A program made the translations under genes and the position numbers. Positions 1 to 6,065 of a stretch of 6,780 bases of DNA are shown one piece after another. Source of the stretch: Deltaproteobacteria bacterium. GTDB taxonomy: Bacteria > Desulfobacterota > Desulfobulbia > Desulfobulbales > BM004. How positions within the stretch are numbered: the stretch's first letter is position 1; every line of letters begins with the position of its first letter. Under the pieces are notes generated by a model that saw only the letters and a list, made by a program, of their open reading frames with translations, had not been told where the DNA came from and did no database searches. The stretch covers positions 1 through 6,780 of the forward strand of contig JAFDBU010000107.1 of NCBI GenBank assembly GCA_019313095.1, in the 5' to 3' direction.

Positions 1-15
1 GACTTCCCTGGGAAA

Positions 16-21
16 AAGGAG
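16..21 (+). promoter_or_regulatory. Ribosome binding site deciding the GTG start of the lipase-like gene
   Basis: AAGGAG lies 9 bases before the GTG at 31. It is the main reason to prefer this non-ATG start, because the reading frame stays open to the left edge of the window. Confidence 0.6.
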
Positions 22-30
22 TTTGAGGTT

Positions 31-972
31 GTGAAGCTTTCCCTAAAGACCCATGTTGGGAAAACTGAGATGCCGGTCATTGTTCTTATTCACGGCCTCG
101 GCATGAATAATTATTTCTGGGTCGATCCGGAAAAATGTTTTGTGCTGGGTGGCCTGGCACCGCTCACAATTTTTATCGGCAGTGATAGGATGGAAACCGG
201 CAATGCCATATCTTTTGGTGCTGTGGAGCCCGGCATTGAGGGATTGTGGAACTGTCTGAAAAAAGCAGGGTTCTCATTGGCCTCCTGGACCCAAAGTCAG
301 CCGCTGGGACCGGTTCAGATTGCAGCTGAAGAGCTCAAAGCAGTTCTTGGCAAAGTAAGGGATACATGGCCCGGCAAGAGTATCTACCTTGTTGGCCACA
401 GCCGGGGGGGACTTATTGCCAGGCAAATTCTATCTGAGGAGGCGTCCCAGGATATTGCAGGGCTTGTAACCATCAATAGTCCGCATGCGGGCACCGCTAT
501 GGCTAAATTTAGCCGCTATCTTAAACCAGCCGGAATAGTATTGGAAAAAATTCTGCCGGCTCAATCCAAGGCAACCTTGACAAAGGCCCTGAGTCGTCTT
601 GCGGTTTTCCTCCAGAGTCCTGCTATTTCAGAGCTTGAGACTGGATCAGAATTTATAGAATTTTTGCCCAAAGAATTACCGGATCAAATGGCAAAACTTT
701 CCTTCGGCGGTACAAATCCGGCACTGTTTCACGTTAGTGTCCGGCTGCCGGCTGGAAACATCAAGGTTGTCAGGTTCCCGGATCTGATTGCTGGAGTCAT
801 TCCATTAAAAAATACACCCCGTGAATTAATTCCGGGGCGTGGTGATGGCTTGGTATCAGCAGATAGCTCTGTACTGCCGGGCAGCAGGCATTATGATTTT
901 TCCGCTAACCATGTTAAGTCTGCTTATGATAAAAATGTCCATGAAATAATTCTTAACTTTTTACAACCGTAA
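31..972 (+). CDS. Lipase-like alpha/beta hydrolase, no signal peptide
   Basis: Predicted serine ester hydrolase of 313 residues. Seen: an oxyanion-hole strand ending in HGLG (21-24), the nucleophile elbow GHSRGG with Ser124, then a lipase-type INSPHAGT segment (149-155). A late GDGLV (271-275) followed by ANH (292-294) gives a candidate triad Ser124-Asp272-His294. The 22-residue Asp-to-His spacing and the DGLV/NH context match the Pseudomonas family I lipases, from which I infer a lipase or esterase acting on lipid or acyl esters; the substrate is unknown. The Asp that binds calcium two residues after the catalytic His in those lipases is Lys296 here. No N-terminal signal peptide is visible, so the protein may be cytoplasmic. 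The GTG start is chosen because AAGGAG (16-21) lies 9 bases upstream, but the frame is open to the window edge, so an earlier start is possible. It converges on mntP with a 29-base gap. Confidence 0.82.
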   Translation: MKLSLKTHVGKTEMPVIVLIHGLGMNNYFWVDPEKCFVLGGLAPLTIFIGSDRMETGNAISFGAVEPGIEGLWNCLKKAGFSLASWTQSQPLGPVQIAAEELKAVLGKVRDTWPGKSIYLVGHSRGGLIARQILSEEASQDIAGLVTINSPHAGTAMAKFSRYLKPAGIVLEKILPAQSKATLTKALSRLAVFLQSPAISELETGSEFIEFLPKELPDQMAKLSFGGTNPALFHVSVRLPAGNIKVVRFPDLIAGVIPLKNTPRELIPGRGDGLVSADSSVLPGSRHYDFSANHVKSAYDKNVHEIILNFLQP

Positions 973-1001
973 TTATTTGTACTTTCCCAAACCTCAAAAG
1001 G

Positions 1002-1571
1002 CTAAAAAACACCATGCTGGTGCAGGATATTGAGTCCTATCCCCAGAAGCACCAGGCCGCCGACAATTTCAGCTCTGGCGCCTATTCTGGACGCTGAGCC
1101 TAGCAGGCAGCCGAGTTTCAGTCCCAAAACGGTCAACAGGGTTGCAACAACACCTATTATGGCAGCAGGCAGTAGAATGGAAATATTGAGTACCGAGAAG
1201 CTTAAGCCGACAGCAAGGGAATCTATGCTTGTGGCAACTGATAACATTACCAGGGTATAACCCCTGGTCGGATCAATCTTTTCTGCCTCTTCCTCACGTC
1301 CGACAGCAGCGTCCTTTATCATCTTTGTAGCAACGAGGGCAAGAAGACCGAAAGCAAGCCAGTGGTCAATACTTGCCAGCAGCGTCCTGACCGTTAATCC
1401 GGCCCCCCAGCCGATAATATTCATCATAGCCTGAAAGAGGCCGAAGTGAAATGACAGCCTGAAGATTTGACGCCCGCTTACCTGGCAGAGGCTGACGCCT
1501 GAAGCAAGGGCCACGGCAAATGCATCCACTGCCAGGGCCAATGCGATGAGTATAATTGTCCATAGGTCCAT
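1002..1571 (-). CDS. mntP: Manganese efflux pump MntP
   Basis: Inner-membrane Mn(II) exporter of the MntP (DUF204) family, 189 residues against 188 for the E. coli protein. It protects cells from manganese overload. Seen: six hydrophobic segments in two related halves. The first helix carries LALAVDAFAVALASG with Asp16 and the fourth carries SVATSIDSLAVGLSF with Asp117; these match the paired acidic residues essential in E. coli MntP. The GW motif near residue 54 and the C-terminal AEIVGGLVLLGIGLNIL segment are also family hallmarks. An acidic loop (EEEAEK, 93-98) separates the two halves. The ATG at 1571 aligns with the family N-terminus, although the Shine-Dalgarno sequence is weak. The gene is divergent from kdsD and convergent with the lipase-like gene, so it is probably monocistronic. 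I see no convincing yybP-ykoY manganese riboswitch in its leader. Confidence 0.97.
   Translation of the reverse strand: MDLWTIILIALALAVDAFAVALASGVSLCQVSGRQIFRLSFHFGLFQAMMNIIGWGAGLTVRTLLASIDHWLAFGLLALVATKMIKDAAVGREEEAEKIDPTRGYTLVMLSVATSIDSLAVGLSFSVLNISILLPAAIIGVVATLLTVLGLKLGCLLGSASRIGARAEIVGGLVLLGIGLNILHQHGVF
1004..1022 (-). terminator. Probable rho-independent terminator overlapping the end of mntP
   Basis: On the minus strand CACCAGCATGGTG (1022-1010) can form a 5-bp stem, CACCA with TGGTG, around a GCA loop. Six T's follow at 1009-1004. The hairpin lies within the last codons of mntP and the T-run leads into its TAG stop. The stem is short, so this is only a moderately strong candidate, but its orientation and position fit the end of mntP transcription. 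Confidence 0.42.
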
Positions 1572-1686
1572 CCGGTTCTTATATACCAGAGGACTGATGC
1601 AGACAAGTTTTAATCATCCGAAGAGTATACCTGATTCCCGGCAGCATTTTATTCAGGCGAAACAGAACCGAGTCTTGGCTTTTAGG

Positions 1687-1715
1687 TTGATTATAGGTGC
1701 AATAGGTCTTACTAT
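1687..1715 (+). promoter_or_regulatory. Candidate sigma-70 promoter for the kdsD-cooT group
   Basis: TTGATT (1687-1692) and TACTAT (1710-1715) are separated by exactly 17 bases, and each matches four of the six consensus positions. Initiation would fall near 1722, giving a leader of about 90 bases before the kdsD ATG at 1813. On the opposite strand, bases 1695-1690 read as a perfect TATAAT that could be the -10 of mntP, though no good -35 lies at the right distance from it. The rest of the 1572-1812 divergent region shows no RNA gene or convincing riboswitch. Confidence 0.45.
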
Positions 1716-1812
1716 TCTGCTGCGTGAATCATTACTTTAAAGCTCAAAAATTGAATCCGGGAAGCACCATAAGTTTTTTCAAGAATTGTATTATCCTGTT
1801 GGTAAAACACAG

Positions 1813-2784
1813 ATGACGATTGACAAGGCCAGAGAAGTATTAACAATTGAAGCAGAAGGCATCCTGTCAGTTCGGGAACAGATCAATCCTGATTTTGACA
1901 AGGCCATAGGTATGATAATGAACTGTCCCAGCCGGGTTATACTCACTGGTATAGGAAAGTCTGGTATCATTTGCCAGAAAATAGCCGCCACGTTGAACAG
2001 TACCGGGACGGCGTCTTTTTTTCTGCATCCGGTCGAAGCAATGCACGGTGATCTGGGCATTGTCGACGCAAGGGATGTGGTGCTTGCCATTTCCTACAGC
2101 GGCGAGACAGCCGAGCTGAACCTTCTGGTCAACAGCCTGAAAAACCGGGCCGTAAAAATAATTGCCATGACAGGTAATCCTAAATCGACCTTGGCAAAAC
2201 TTGCTGATGCCGCATTAAACGTAGCTGTGCCGAAAGAGGCATGCCCTCTTGGTTTGGCACCAACTGCCAGCACCACAGCTGCCCTGGCCATGGGAGATGC
2301 ATTGGCTGTAGTCCTTCTTGAACGCAAACAGTTTAAAGAATGTGATTTTCGGAGAAATCATCCTGGCGGCAGCCTGGGTGAAAGGTTGAAAGTTAATGTG
2401 TCAGAAGTGATGTTTTCAGGGGAGCAGATTCCCATGGTTAGTGAGGACAATTCCTTGCGTCAGGCAATTGCGATCCTGAATGCCAAAAACCTGGGTGCTG
2501 TTCTTATCGTTGATAAAGAGCAGCGAGTTACAGGAATTATTACCGATGGTGATATACGACGTATGGTGGCCAAAGAAGTTAACCTGGATACTCAGCGCGC
2601 TGTAGACCATATGACCCCGGCGCCTAAAACCATTTCAAAGGAACTTCTGGCCGCGGATGCCTTGAGTATCATGCAGCAGCATGAGATTACTATTTTGCCG
2701 ATAACCGATGCCCAGGGGCACCTGACAGGCATTTTGCATCTGCATGACCTCCTCGGTAAAGGCGAATTCCGTTTCATGGTATAA
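1813..2784 (+). CDS. kdsD: Arabinose-5-phosphate isomerase KdsD
   Basis: Interconverts ribulose 5-phosphate and arabinose 5-phosphate, the first step towards Kdo for lipopolysaccharide; cytoplasmic. It has 323 residues, close to E. coli KdsD. Seen: an N-terminal SIS domain (about 30-175) with TGIGKSG, SYSGETAE and KEACPLGLAPTASTTAALAMGDALAV, then a linker with HPGGSLGERL, then a tandem CBS pair (about 200-320) with the LHLHDLL end typical of the family. Lys49, Glu101, Glu142 and His183 line up with the E. coli catalytic residues Lys59, Glu111, Glu152 and His193. The ATG at 1813 is preferred over an in-frame TTG at 1786, because it gives the family-like N-terminus (MTIDKAREVLTIEAEGIL). Neither start has a clear Shine-Dalgarno sequence. 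It stands apart from other Kdo genes: neither kdsC nor kdsA is in the window, and it is followed after 33 bases by cooT. Confidence 0.97.
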   Translation: MTIDKAREVLTIEAEGILSVREQINPDFDKAIGMIMNCPSRVILTGIGKSGIICQKIAATLNSTGTASFFLHPVEAMHGDLGIVDARDVVLAISYSGETAELNLLVNSLKNRAVKIIAMTGNPKSTLAKLADAALNVAVPKEACPLGLAPTASTTAALAMGDALAVVLLERKQFKECDFRRNHPGGSLGERLKVNVSEVMFSGEQIPMVSEDNSLRQAIAILNAKNLGAVLIVDKEQRVTGIITDGDIRRMVAKEVNLDTQRAVDHMTPAPKTISKELLAADALSIMQQHEITILPITDAQGHLTGILHLHDLLGKGEFRFMV

Positions 2785-2806
2785 AAAGAATTCCTCAAAA
2801 AAATAC

Positions 2807-2810
2807 AGGA
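2807..2810 (+). promoter_or_regulatory. Ribosome binding site of the CooT-family gene
   Basis: AGGA is 7 bases before the ATG at 2818, in an A-rich stretch. It fixes the start so that the protein begins Met-Cys, which matters because Cys2 is the nickel ligand in this family. Confidence 0.6.
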
Positions 2811-2817
2811 AAGAAAC

Positions 2818-3024
2818 ATGTGTCAGATGAAAGTTGTGCTCGACCAGGATGGAGAGCAGGAAAATATCATGGAGAATGTAACCCACCTGGAAGTTACAGA
2901 CGATGGTGTATTGGTCAGCACCTTTTTTGAAGAGCCGAAGCTGGTGAAATCAGCCTGGGTAAAAGATATAGACTTCCTTGGCGGCACTGTAACCTTAGAT
3001 AATAAATCCACGGGTCATGACTGA
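2818..3024 (+). CDS. cooT: CooT-family nickel-binding protein
   Basis: Small cytoplasmic protein of 68 residues resembling Rhodospirillum rubrum CooT, a homodimeric nickel chaperone associated with carbon monoxide dehydrogenase maturation. Seen: the hallmark N-terminus Met-Cys followed by a KVVL strand, alternating beta-strand segments (VTHLEVTDDGVLVSTFF, then IDFLGGTVTLDN), and a length close to the family's. Cys2 is the nickel-binding residue in characterised homologues. The C-terminus adds His67. A good ribosome site lies 7 bases upstream. The gene follows kdsD by 33 bases with no terminator visible between them, and its last 8 bases overlap the next gene, suggesting translational coupling. 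No CODH or hydrogenase gene lies in this window, so the client enzyme cannot be named; the role in nickel delivery is inferred from the family. The symbol denotes family membership rather than proven orthology. Confidence 0.87.
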   Translation: MCQMKVVLDQDGEQENIMENVTHLEVTDDGVLVSTFFEEPKLVKSAWVKDIDFLGGTVTLDNKSTGHD

Positions 3025-3271
3025 AAAAAATTACTCCGATGTTGAAAAGCTGCAAATGCTTATTAGCCATTGGCTGAACCATAATGTGGACCACGGCAGT
3101 GAATATGGCAAATGGGCGGAAGTTGCCAGGCAGGCAGGTTATGTTTCTACAGCAGAATTCATAGAAGAGGCGGTTGAGCTGCTGGCAAAAGCAGACAAGG
3201 CCTTTGAAAAGGCCCTGGAATCAGTTGGCGGTTCAGGTAAAGAGCTTCACCACCATCACCCTCATGATTAG
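3017..3271 (+). CDS. Small histidine-rich helical protein, putative metal-binding partner of CooT
   Basis: An 84-residue protein of unproven function. Seen: it looks almost entirely helical, with a first helix carrying His18, His22 and His26 at four-residue spacing (H-x3-H-x3-H), which puts them on one face, near Glu29 and Tyr30. A second amphipathic helix runs from about 46 to 68 and is rich in Glu, Ala and Lys. A flexible Gly/Ser linker then leads to a histidine-rich tail, HHHHPHD (78-84). It has no signal peptide and no cysteine. The ATG lies inside cooT with an 8-base overlap, and only a weak ribosome site precedes it, so translation is probably coupled to cooT. From the ligand pattern and context I infer transition-metal binding, most likely nickel storage or hand-off; I recall similar small proteins beside CooT homologues in other anaerobes but know of no characterised one. 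The gene ends 18 bases from a convergent gene. Confidence 0.83.
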   Translation: MTEKNYSDVEKLQMLISHWLNHNVDHGSEYGKWAEVARQAGYVSTAEFIEEAVELLAKADKAFEKALESVGGSGKELHHHHPHD

Positions 3272-3289
3272 CGCCAAGGGATTCGGCAA

Positions 3290-3808
3290 CTAATCGGAGA
3301 GCTTTATTCCGCCTTCAAAGGTCCTCAGCGTATCAAGCGGATCTTCACCGGTTGAGGTAATCTTTCCTATTACCTTCAAAATCCAATAATTTTCAGGGGC
3401 GGCACCAATTTTTTGCTGCAGATTTCTTGAAACTCCATGGGAATCTTCTGCAAGATTGTAAAAACGGCTGTCTATGCCGATAAATCCATCCTGGAGATGG
3501 GCTATGGTGTGGAGTATTTTTGACAGATAGCCTTTTTCAAGACTCTGAAGGTCATCTAGTAATGTAAAGCCTTCATCCTTCAAGCTTGTCAGGAATTCTC
3601 TTAAAATTGTCCTATTCGCCCTGAGGCCTTCCTCGATTCTTGGCCAGAATTTTTTTTGACTTCCGTTTATCGATTCATTTTCCATTACCATGATTTCGTC
3701 ATAGCGGATAAGCATTGTGCTTTTAAAAAAATGCAGTACCTGCTGCCGGCAGGATTCAAAGTCAGAACCTGCGATCAGAACATCGTGCACTATTTCCAGA
3801 CGCCCCAT
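3290..3808 (-). CDS. Conserved-looking hypothetical protein, alpha-helical
   Basis: A 172-residue protein I do not recognise. Seen: no signal peptide and no membrane segment. It is a mostly helical, soluble protein with one cysteine (Cys20), a charged central helical stretch (about 52-108), and a region of fixed-looking character, GIDSRFYNLAEDSHG (111-125), followed by PENYWILKVIGKI (138-150). The C-terminal part (FEGGIKL) is probably short strand and coil. The ATG at 3808 is supported by GGAG (3818-3815) six bases upstream. It lies last in the minus-strand gene series, 106 bases after the HAD gene, so it may be read through from that operon or have its own promoter. Codon use and base composition resemble its neighbours. 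No catalytic or metal-binding motif can be named; the asserted part is only that it is a real gene. Confidence 0.82.
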   Translation of the reverse strand: MGRLEIVHDVLIAGSDFESCRQQVLHFFKSTMLIRYDEIMVMENESINGSQKKFWPRIEEGLRANRTILREFLTSLKDEGFTLLDDLQSLEKGYLSKILHTIAHLQDGFIGIDSRFYNLAEDSHGVSRNLQQKIGAAPENYWILKVIGKITSTGEDPLDTLRTFEGGIKLSD

Positions 3809-3914
3809 AAACTTCTCCAGTGGAACATATGTATATCCCTAAAAATTGTCGGCTTGTAAGAGCTCTATGCGGCCAGGTATCTCATTTGTAACAAGTTGAT
3901 AAAGAAGGCGCTCC

Positions 3915-4562
3915 TTAATTTTCAAAACTTTTTACGAGTCCATCAAAAATGGGTAAGCTTGGGATATCACGAAAACTGTTTACATGATACTCAGCCGGCA
4001 ACGCGTTGTTTTTAAAGGAAATAAGGCGCATGTTCAGCTCTGCGGTATGCTCCCGGTCCACCATACTGTCGCCGATATAAACAGCCTGGTCTGCAGATAA
4101 CTGAAAATGATTAAGAATTTTAAGCAATGCCTCTGCATGCGGTTTGGGCTGCTCTACATCTAAAGAGGTAACCACAAGATCAAAAAAGGGATTCAGGTCA
4201 TGCATCTCCATAACAGCAGGCATGGTTGTACTCCTGTTGGTGCTGATCGCCGTATAGTATTCAGGTTTCAGAAACCGCAGGAATTCCTTCAGGTCAGGCT
4301 CAATCCGCATATATCGCAAAAATGGGGTATAATCAACCGATTGTCTGTAGGCATGGACACTGTCAATTACATGGGGATGGTTTCTGAAGATAAAAGAAAC
4401 GGAATCCAGTACATTGTGGGAGTGTACATAATCCTCCTCCTCAAGGCTCATCAGGGGATAGCTGAATTTTTCCAGCAGGTGGTTATAATAAATCCTGTTA
4501 GCGTCCCGTGAGTCAAACATGACGCCGTCACAATCGAATATAACAAGTTTTAAAGCAGCCAT
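3915..4562 (-). CDS. HAD-superfamily phosphatase (Gph-like, subfamily I)
   Basis: Predicted Mg-dependent phosphomonoesterase of 215 residues in the cytoplasm. Seen: motif I DCDGVMFDS with nucleophile Asp10 and acid/base Asp12, motif II AISTNR with Ser107 or Thr108, motif III Lys140 in QPKPHAEAL, and motif IV GDSMVDR with Asp165 and Asp169. Residues 15-85 form a helical C1 cap, so the layout is that of the phosphoglycolate phosphatase and beta-phosphoglucomutase group. The cap argues against KdsC, which lacks one. The substrate cannot be read from sequence. The ATG at 4562 gives the usual short lead into motif I, but its ribosome site is poor. It follows the HD-domain gene by 28 bases on the same strand and is probably co-transcribed with it. 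Confidence 0.92.
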   Translation of the reverse strand: MAALKLVIFDCDGVMFDSRDANRIYYNHLLEKFSYPLMSLEEEDYVHSHNVLDSVSFIFRNHPHVIDSVHAYRQSVDYTPFLRYMRIEPDLKEFLRFLKPEYYTAISTNRSTTMPAVMEMHDLNPFFDLVVTSLDVEQPKPHAEALLKILNHFQLSADQAVYIGDSMVDREHTAELNMRLISFKNNALPAEYHVNSFRDIPSLPIFDGLVKSFEN

Positions 4563-4590
4563 GGTTTGTAGTAGTCAGTAAAATAAAAAA

Positions 4591-5316
4591 TTATTTGTTC
4601 CCCGAAGCGAGCCGGAGTTTTTCTCCAGCCATGCTTTCTGCCCCTTTTGTCTCTCTTTCCAGACGTTCAAAGAAAACTTCCATGAAGTTATGCCGTTCGG
4701 CCGCAAGCCTTTTTCCTTCGGGTGTCAACATTCGGTCCTTGATTTTGGACATCTTAAATTTGAATTCGCGGTAGGCCGTATCTTCCTTGGAATAAGGCTT
4801 ACAGGCAAGTATGTCCACATCGCTTTCATTGTGGAGTTTGGCGCCTGTCTGGCCAGCAAACAAAAAGGCACGGCCGATTCCCACCGCACCTATGGAGTCA
4901 AGTTTGTCCGCGTCATAGAGAATTTTTGCCTCCAGGGTCCGGGGTACCTTTTTCCCTCTAAATCTATGTGTTTCAATACAATGGGAAATTTCATCGATCA
5001 GTGTCGGAGCAAAGTCCAGTTTTTCCAGGATATCTCTGCCAAGTTCAGCACCCTTTTCCGCATGGCAGATTTTTCCCTGCTCCCTGGTTTCATATATTCT
5101 GCCTATATCATGCAGCAGGGCTGCAGCACTCAACACATCAAGGCGTGCTCCCATCAGCCTGCCTATATGCAGCGCAGTCTTGTGGACACGCTCTGTGTGG
5201 TCAGGCCCGTGGCAGCCCCCCAGGCCGTCATGGTAGGGATCCGCAAGTTTACGGAGCTTCTCAGTCAATTCAACCCCGAGAGGACAATCATCTTCTTTAA
5301 AACTATCTTTCCTCAT
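4591..5316 (-). CDS. HD-domain metal-dependent phosphohydrolase
   Basis: Predicted cytoplasmic phosphohydrolase of 241 residues with an HD domain of the YpgQ/YedJ kind, a group that includes nucleotide pyrophosphatases. Seen: metal-binding residues in family order, His40 (GPDHTERV), His69-Asp70 (LLHDIGR), and the signature LYDADKLDSIGAVGIGR (133-149) with Asp135 and Asp137. Two further histidines, His112 and His117 (SHCIETHRF), fall in the usual middle helix. The C-terminus (about 180-241) is a charged helical extension. The ATG at 5316 overlaps the stop of the upstream cysteine-cluster gene as ATGA, the classic sign of translational coupling. The substrate is unknown; nucleotide or phosphometabolite clean-up is a reasonable inference from the family and from the HAD phosphatase directly downstream. 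Confidence 0.93.
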   Translation of the reverse strand: MRKDSFKEDDCPLGVELTEKLRKLADPYHDGLGGCHGPDHTERVHKTALHIGRLMGARLDVLSAAALLHDIGRIYETREQGKICHAEKGAELGRDILEKLDFAPTLIDEISHCIETHRFRGKKVPRTLEAKILYDADKLDSIGAVGIGRAFLFAGQTGAKLHNESDVDILACKPYSKEDTAYREFKFKMSKIKDRMLTPEGKRLAAERHNFMEVFFERLERETKGAESMAGEKLRLASGNK

Positions 5317-6047
5317 ATCTTTGCTGTAAAAAGAAGTTTTTTCAGCCAGTCAATGCCAAACCGTAACAGGCTCAGATCATCTTCAAGGATTTCCTCCAGT
5401 TCTTCTTGGCTCAGCTTGTTTGTTGTCTGAAATGCAGCAGCAGAAACAATTTCACGGAATTCATCCAGTTTGTATAAAGCCAGCATAAAATTTTCTTTTT
5501 GTTCACTGGTGAAACAGACTCTTTGATGCATCTGCTCATGGTGCAGCAGGCTCAAAACCTCATCATTAATAGCATTATAATCACTCAGGCCCTGATTTTC
5601 GAACCATTCAGCCACGGTATGGGAATTAGGCTCTCTAAATCCCAGACAGTGTTCCTCACGGACCAGAACGTGAATTTCATGCACCCGGCCTTTTACATCC
5701 AGAGTGGCACCCCGGCCGACAGGGTAAGCCCTGCAGGCTCCCGGCCTGCTGTTATATACCCTGCACCCTTTTTCGGAAATAAAAGGACAGCTGGCCTTGC
5801 CGTCATCAGCCATTCCGAGATATAAACGCGGAAAGCCTGCGTTTTCGTCCTCTTCCACAACGGCAAAACGGTCTATAAATTCCGCTGCGCTCATCTGCAG
5901 TTCTCGGCAGAGGCACAGGACATCATAAGGGGTCAGGATAAGTTCCAGTTCGCGGCAGCAGTCAGTGAAGCAGGCCACCATGGGATGACAGCCGAAAGTA
6001 AATCGTTTTTTGCCGCAAAGTCTTGTTACATTGTCCGGGAATTGCAT
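5313..6047 (-). CDS. YkgJ-family cysteine-cluster protein (putative zinc/iron binding)
   Basis: A 244-residue soluble protein of the YkgJ (CxxCxxCC) family, annotated elsewhere as zinc- or iron-chelating or Fe-S; its biochemical role is not established. Seen: an N-terminal cluster Cys20-x5-Cys26-x3-Cys30-Cys31 followed by LTPYD, then Cys87, Cys95 (GCRVYNSRPGACRAYP) and Cys105, and Cys134. The first cluster is wider than the canonical CxxCxxCC, as in the CF-x-x-CC subfamily that I associate with Desulfobacterota. The C-terminal 90 residues are helical and acidic (EELEEILEDD, 215-224). The ATG at 6047 is the only ATG after an in-frame TGA about 30 bases upstream, yet no Shine-Dalgarno sequence precedes it; a strong hairpin sits there instead. 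The gene's stop overlaps the HD gene by four bases. Confidence 0.92.
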   Translation of the reverse strand: MQFPDNVTRLCGKKRFTFGCHPMVACFTDCCRELELILTPYDVLCLCRELQMSAAEFIDRFAVVEEDENAGFPRLYLGMADDGKASCPFISEKGCRVYNSRPGACRAYPVGRGATLDVKGRVHEIHVLVREEHCLGFREPNSHTVAEWFENQGLSDYNAINDEVLSLLHHEQMHQRVCFTSEQKENFMLALYKLDEFREIVSAAAFQTTNKLSQEELEEILEDDLSLLRFGIDWLKKLLFTAKI

Positions 6048-6065
6048 AGCTGAATAATGAACATG

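Noticed and set aside
1597..1740. A possible 48-residue peptide between mntP and kdsD with a hydrophobic C-terminal half.
   Set aside because: Its AGAGGA is only 3 bases from the ATG, it overlaps the candidate kdsD promoter, and no similarity is recognised. Conservation would be needed before calling it a gene.
1572..1785. A yybP-ykoY manganese riboswitch in the mntP leader.
   Set aside because: The leader is long enough, but I cannot find the conserved loop and GGGGAGUA-like elements or a switching terminator.
1786..1812. A TTG start for kdsD at 1786.
   Set aside because: It adds nine residues not resembling the family N-terminus and has no ribosome site; the ATG at 1813 gives a conventional start.
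3809..3914. A weak AAGG/CCTT hairpin followed by a few T's after the HAD gene (near 3905-3916) as a terminator.
   Set aside because: The stem is only 4 bp and overlaps the stop codon region; it is not distinguishable from chance.
3915..4562. The HAD phosphatase as KdsC, which would complement the nearby KdsD.
   Set aside because: It has a clear C1 cap domain between motifs I and II and lies on the other strand. KdsC is a capless tetramer, so a Gph-like phosphatase fits better.
4690..5430. A 246-codon plus-strand open frame antisense to the HD-domain gene.
   Set aside because: The opposite strand encodes an HD protein with all metal ligands in order and an ATGA overlap. The plus-strand translation has no recognisable motif, so it is a shadow frame despite its length.
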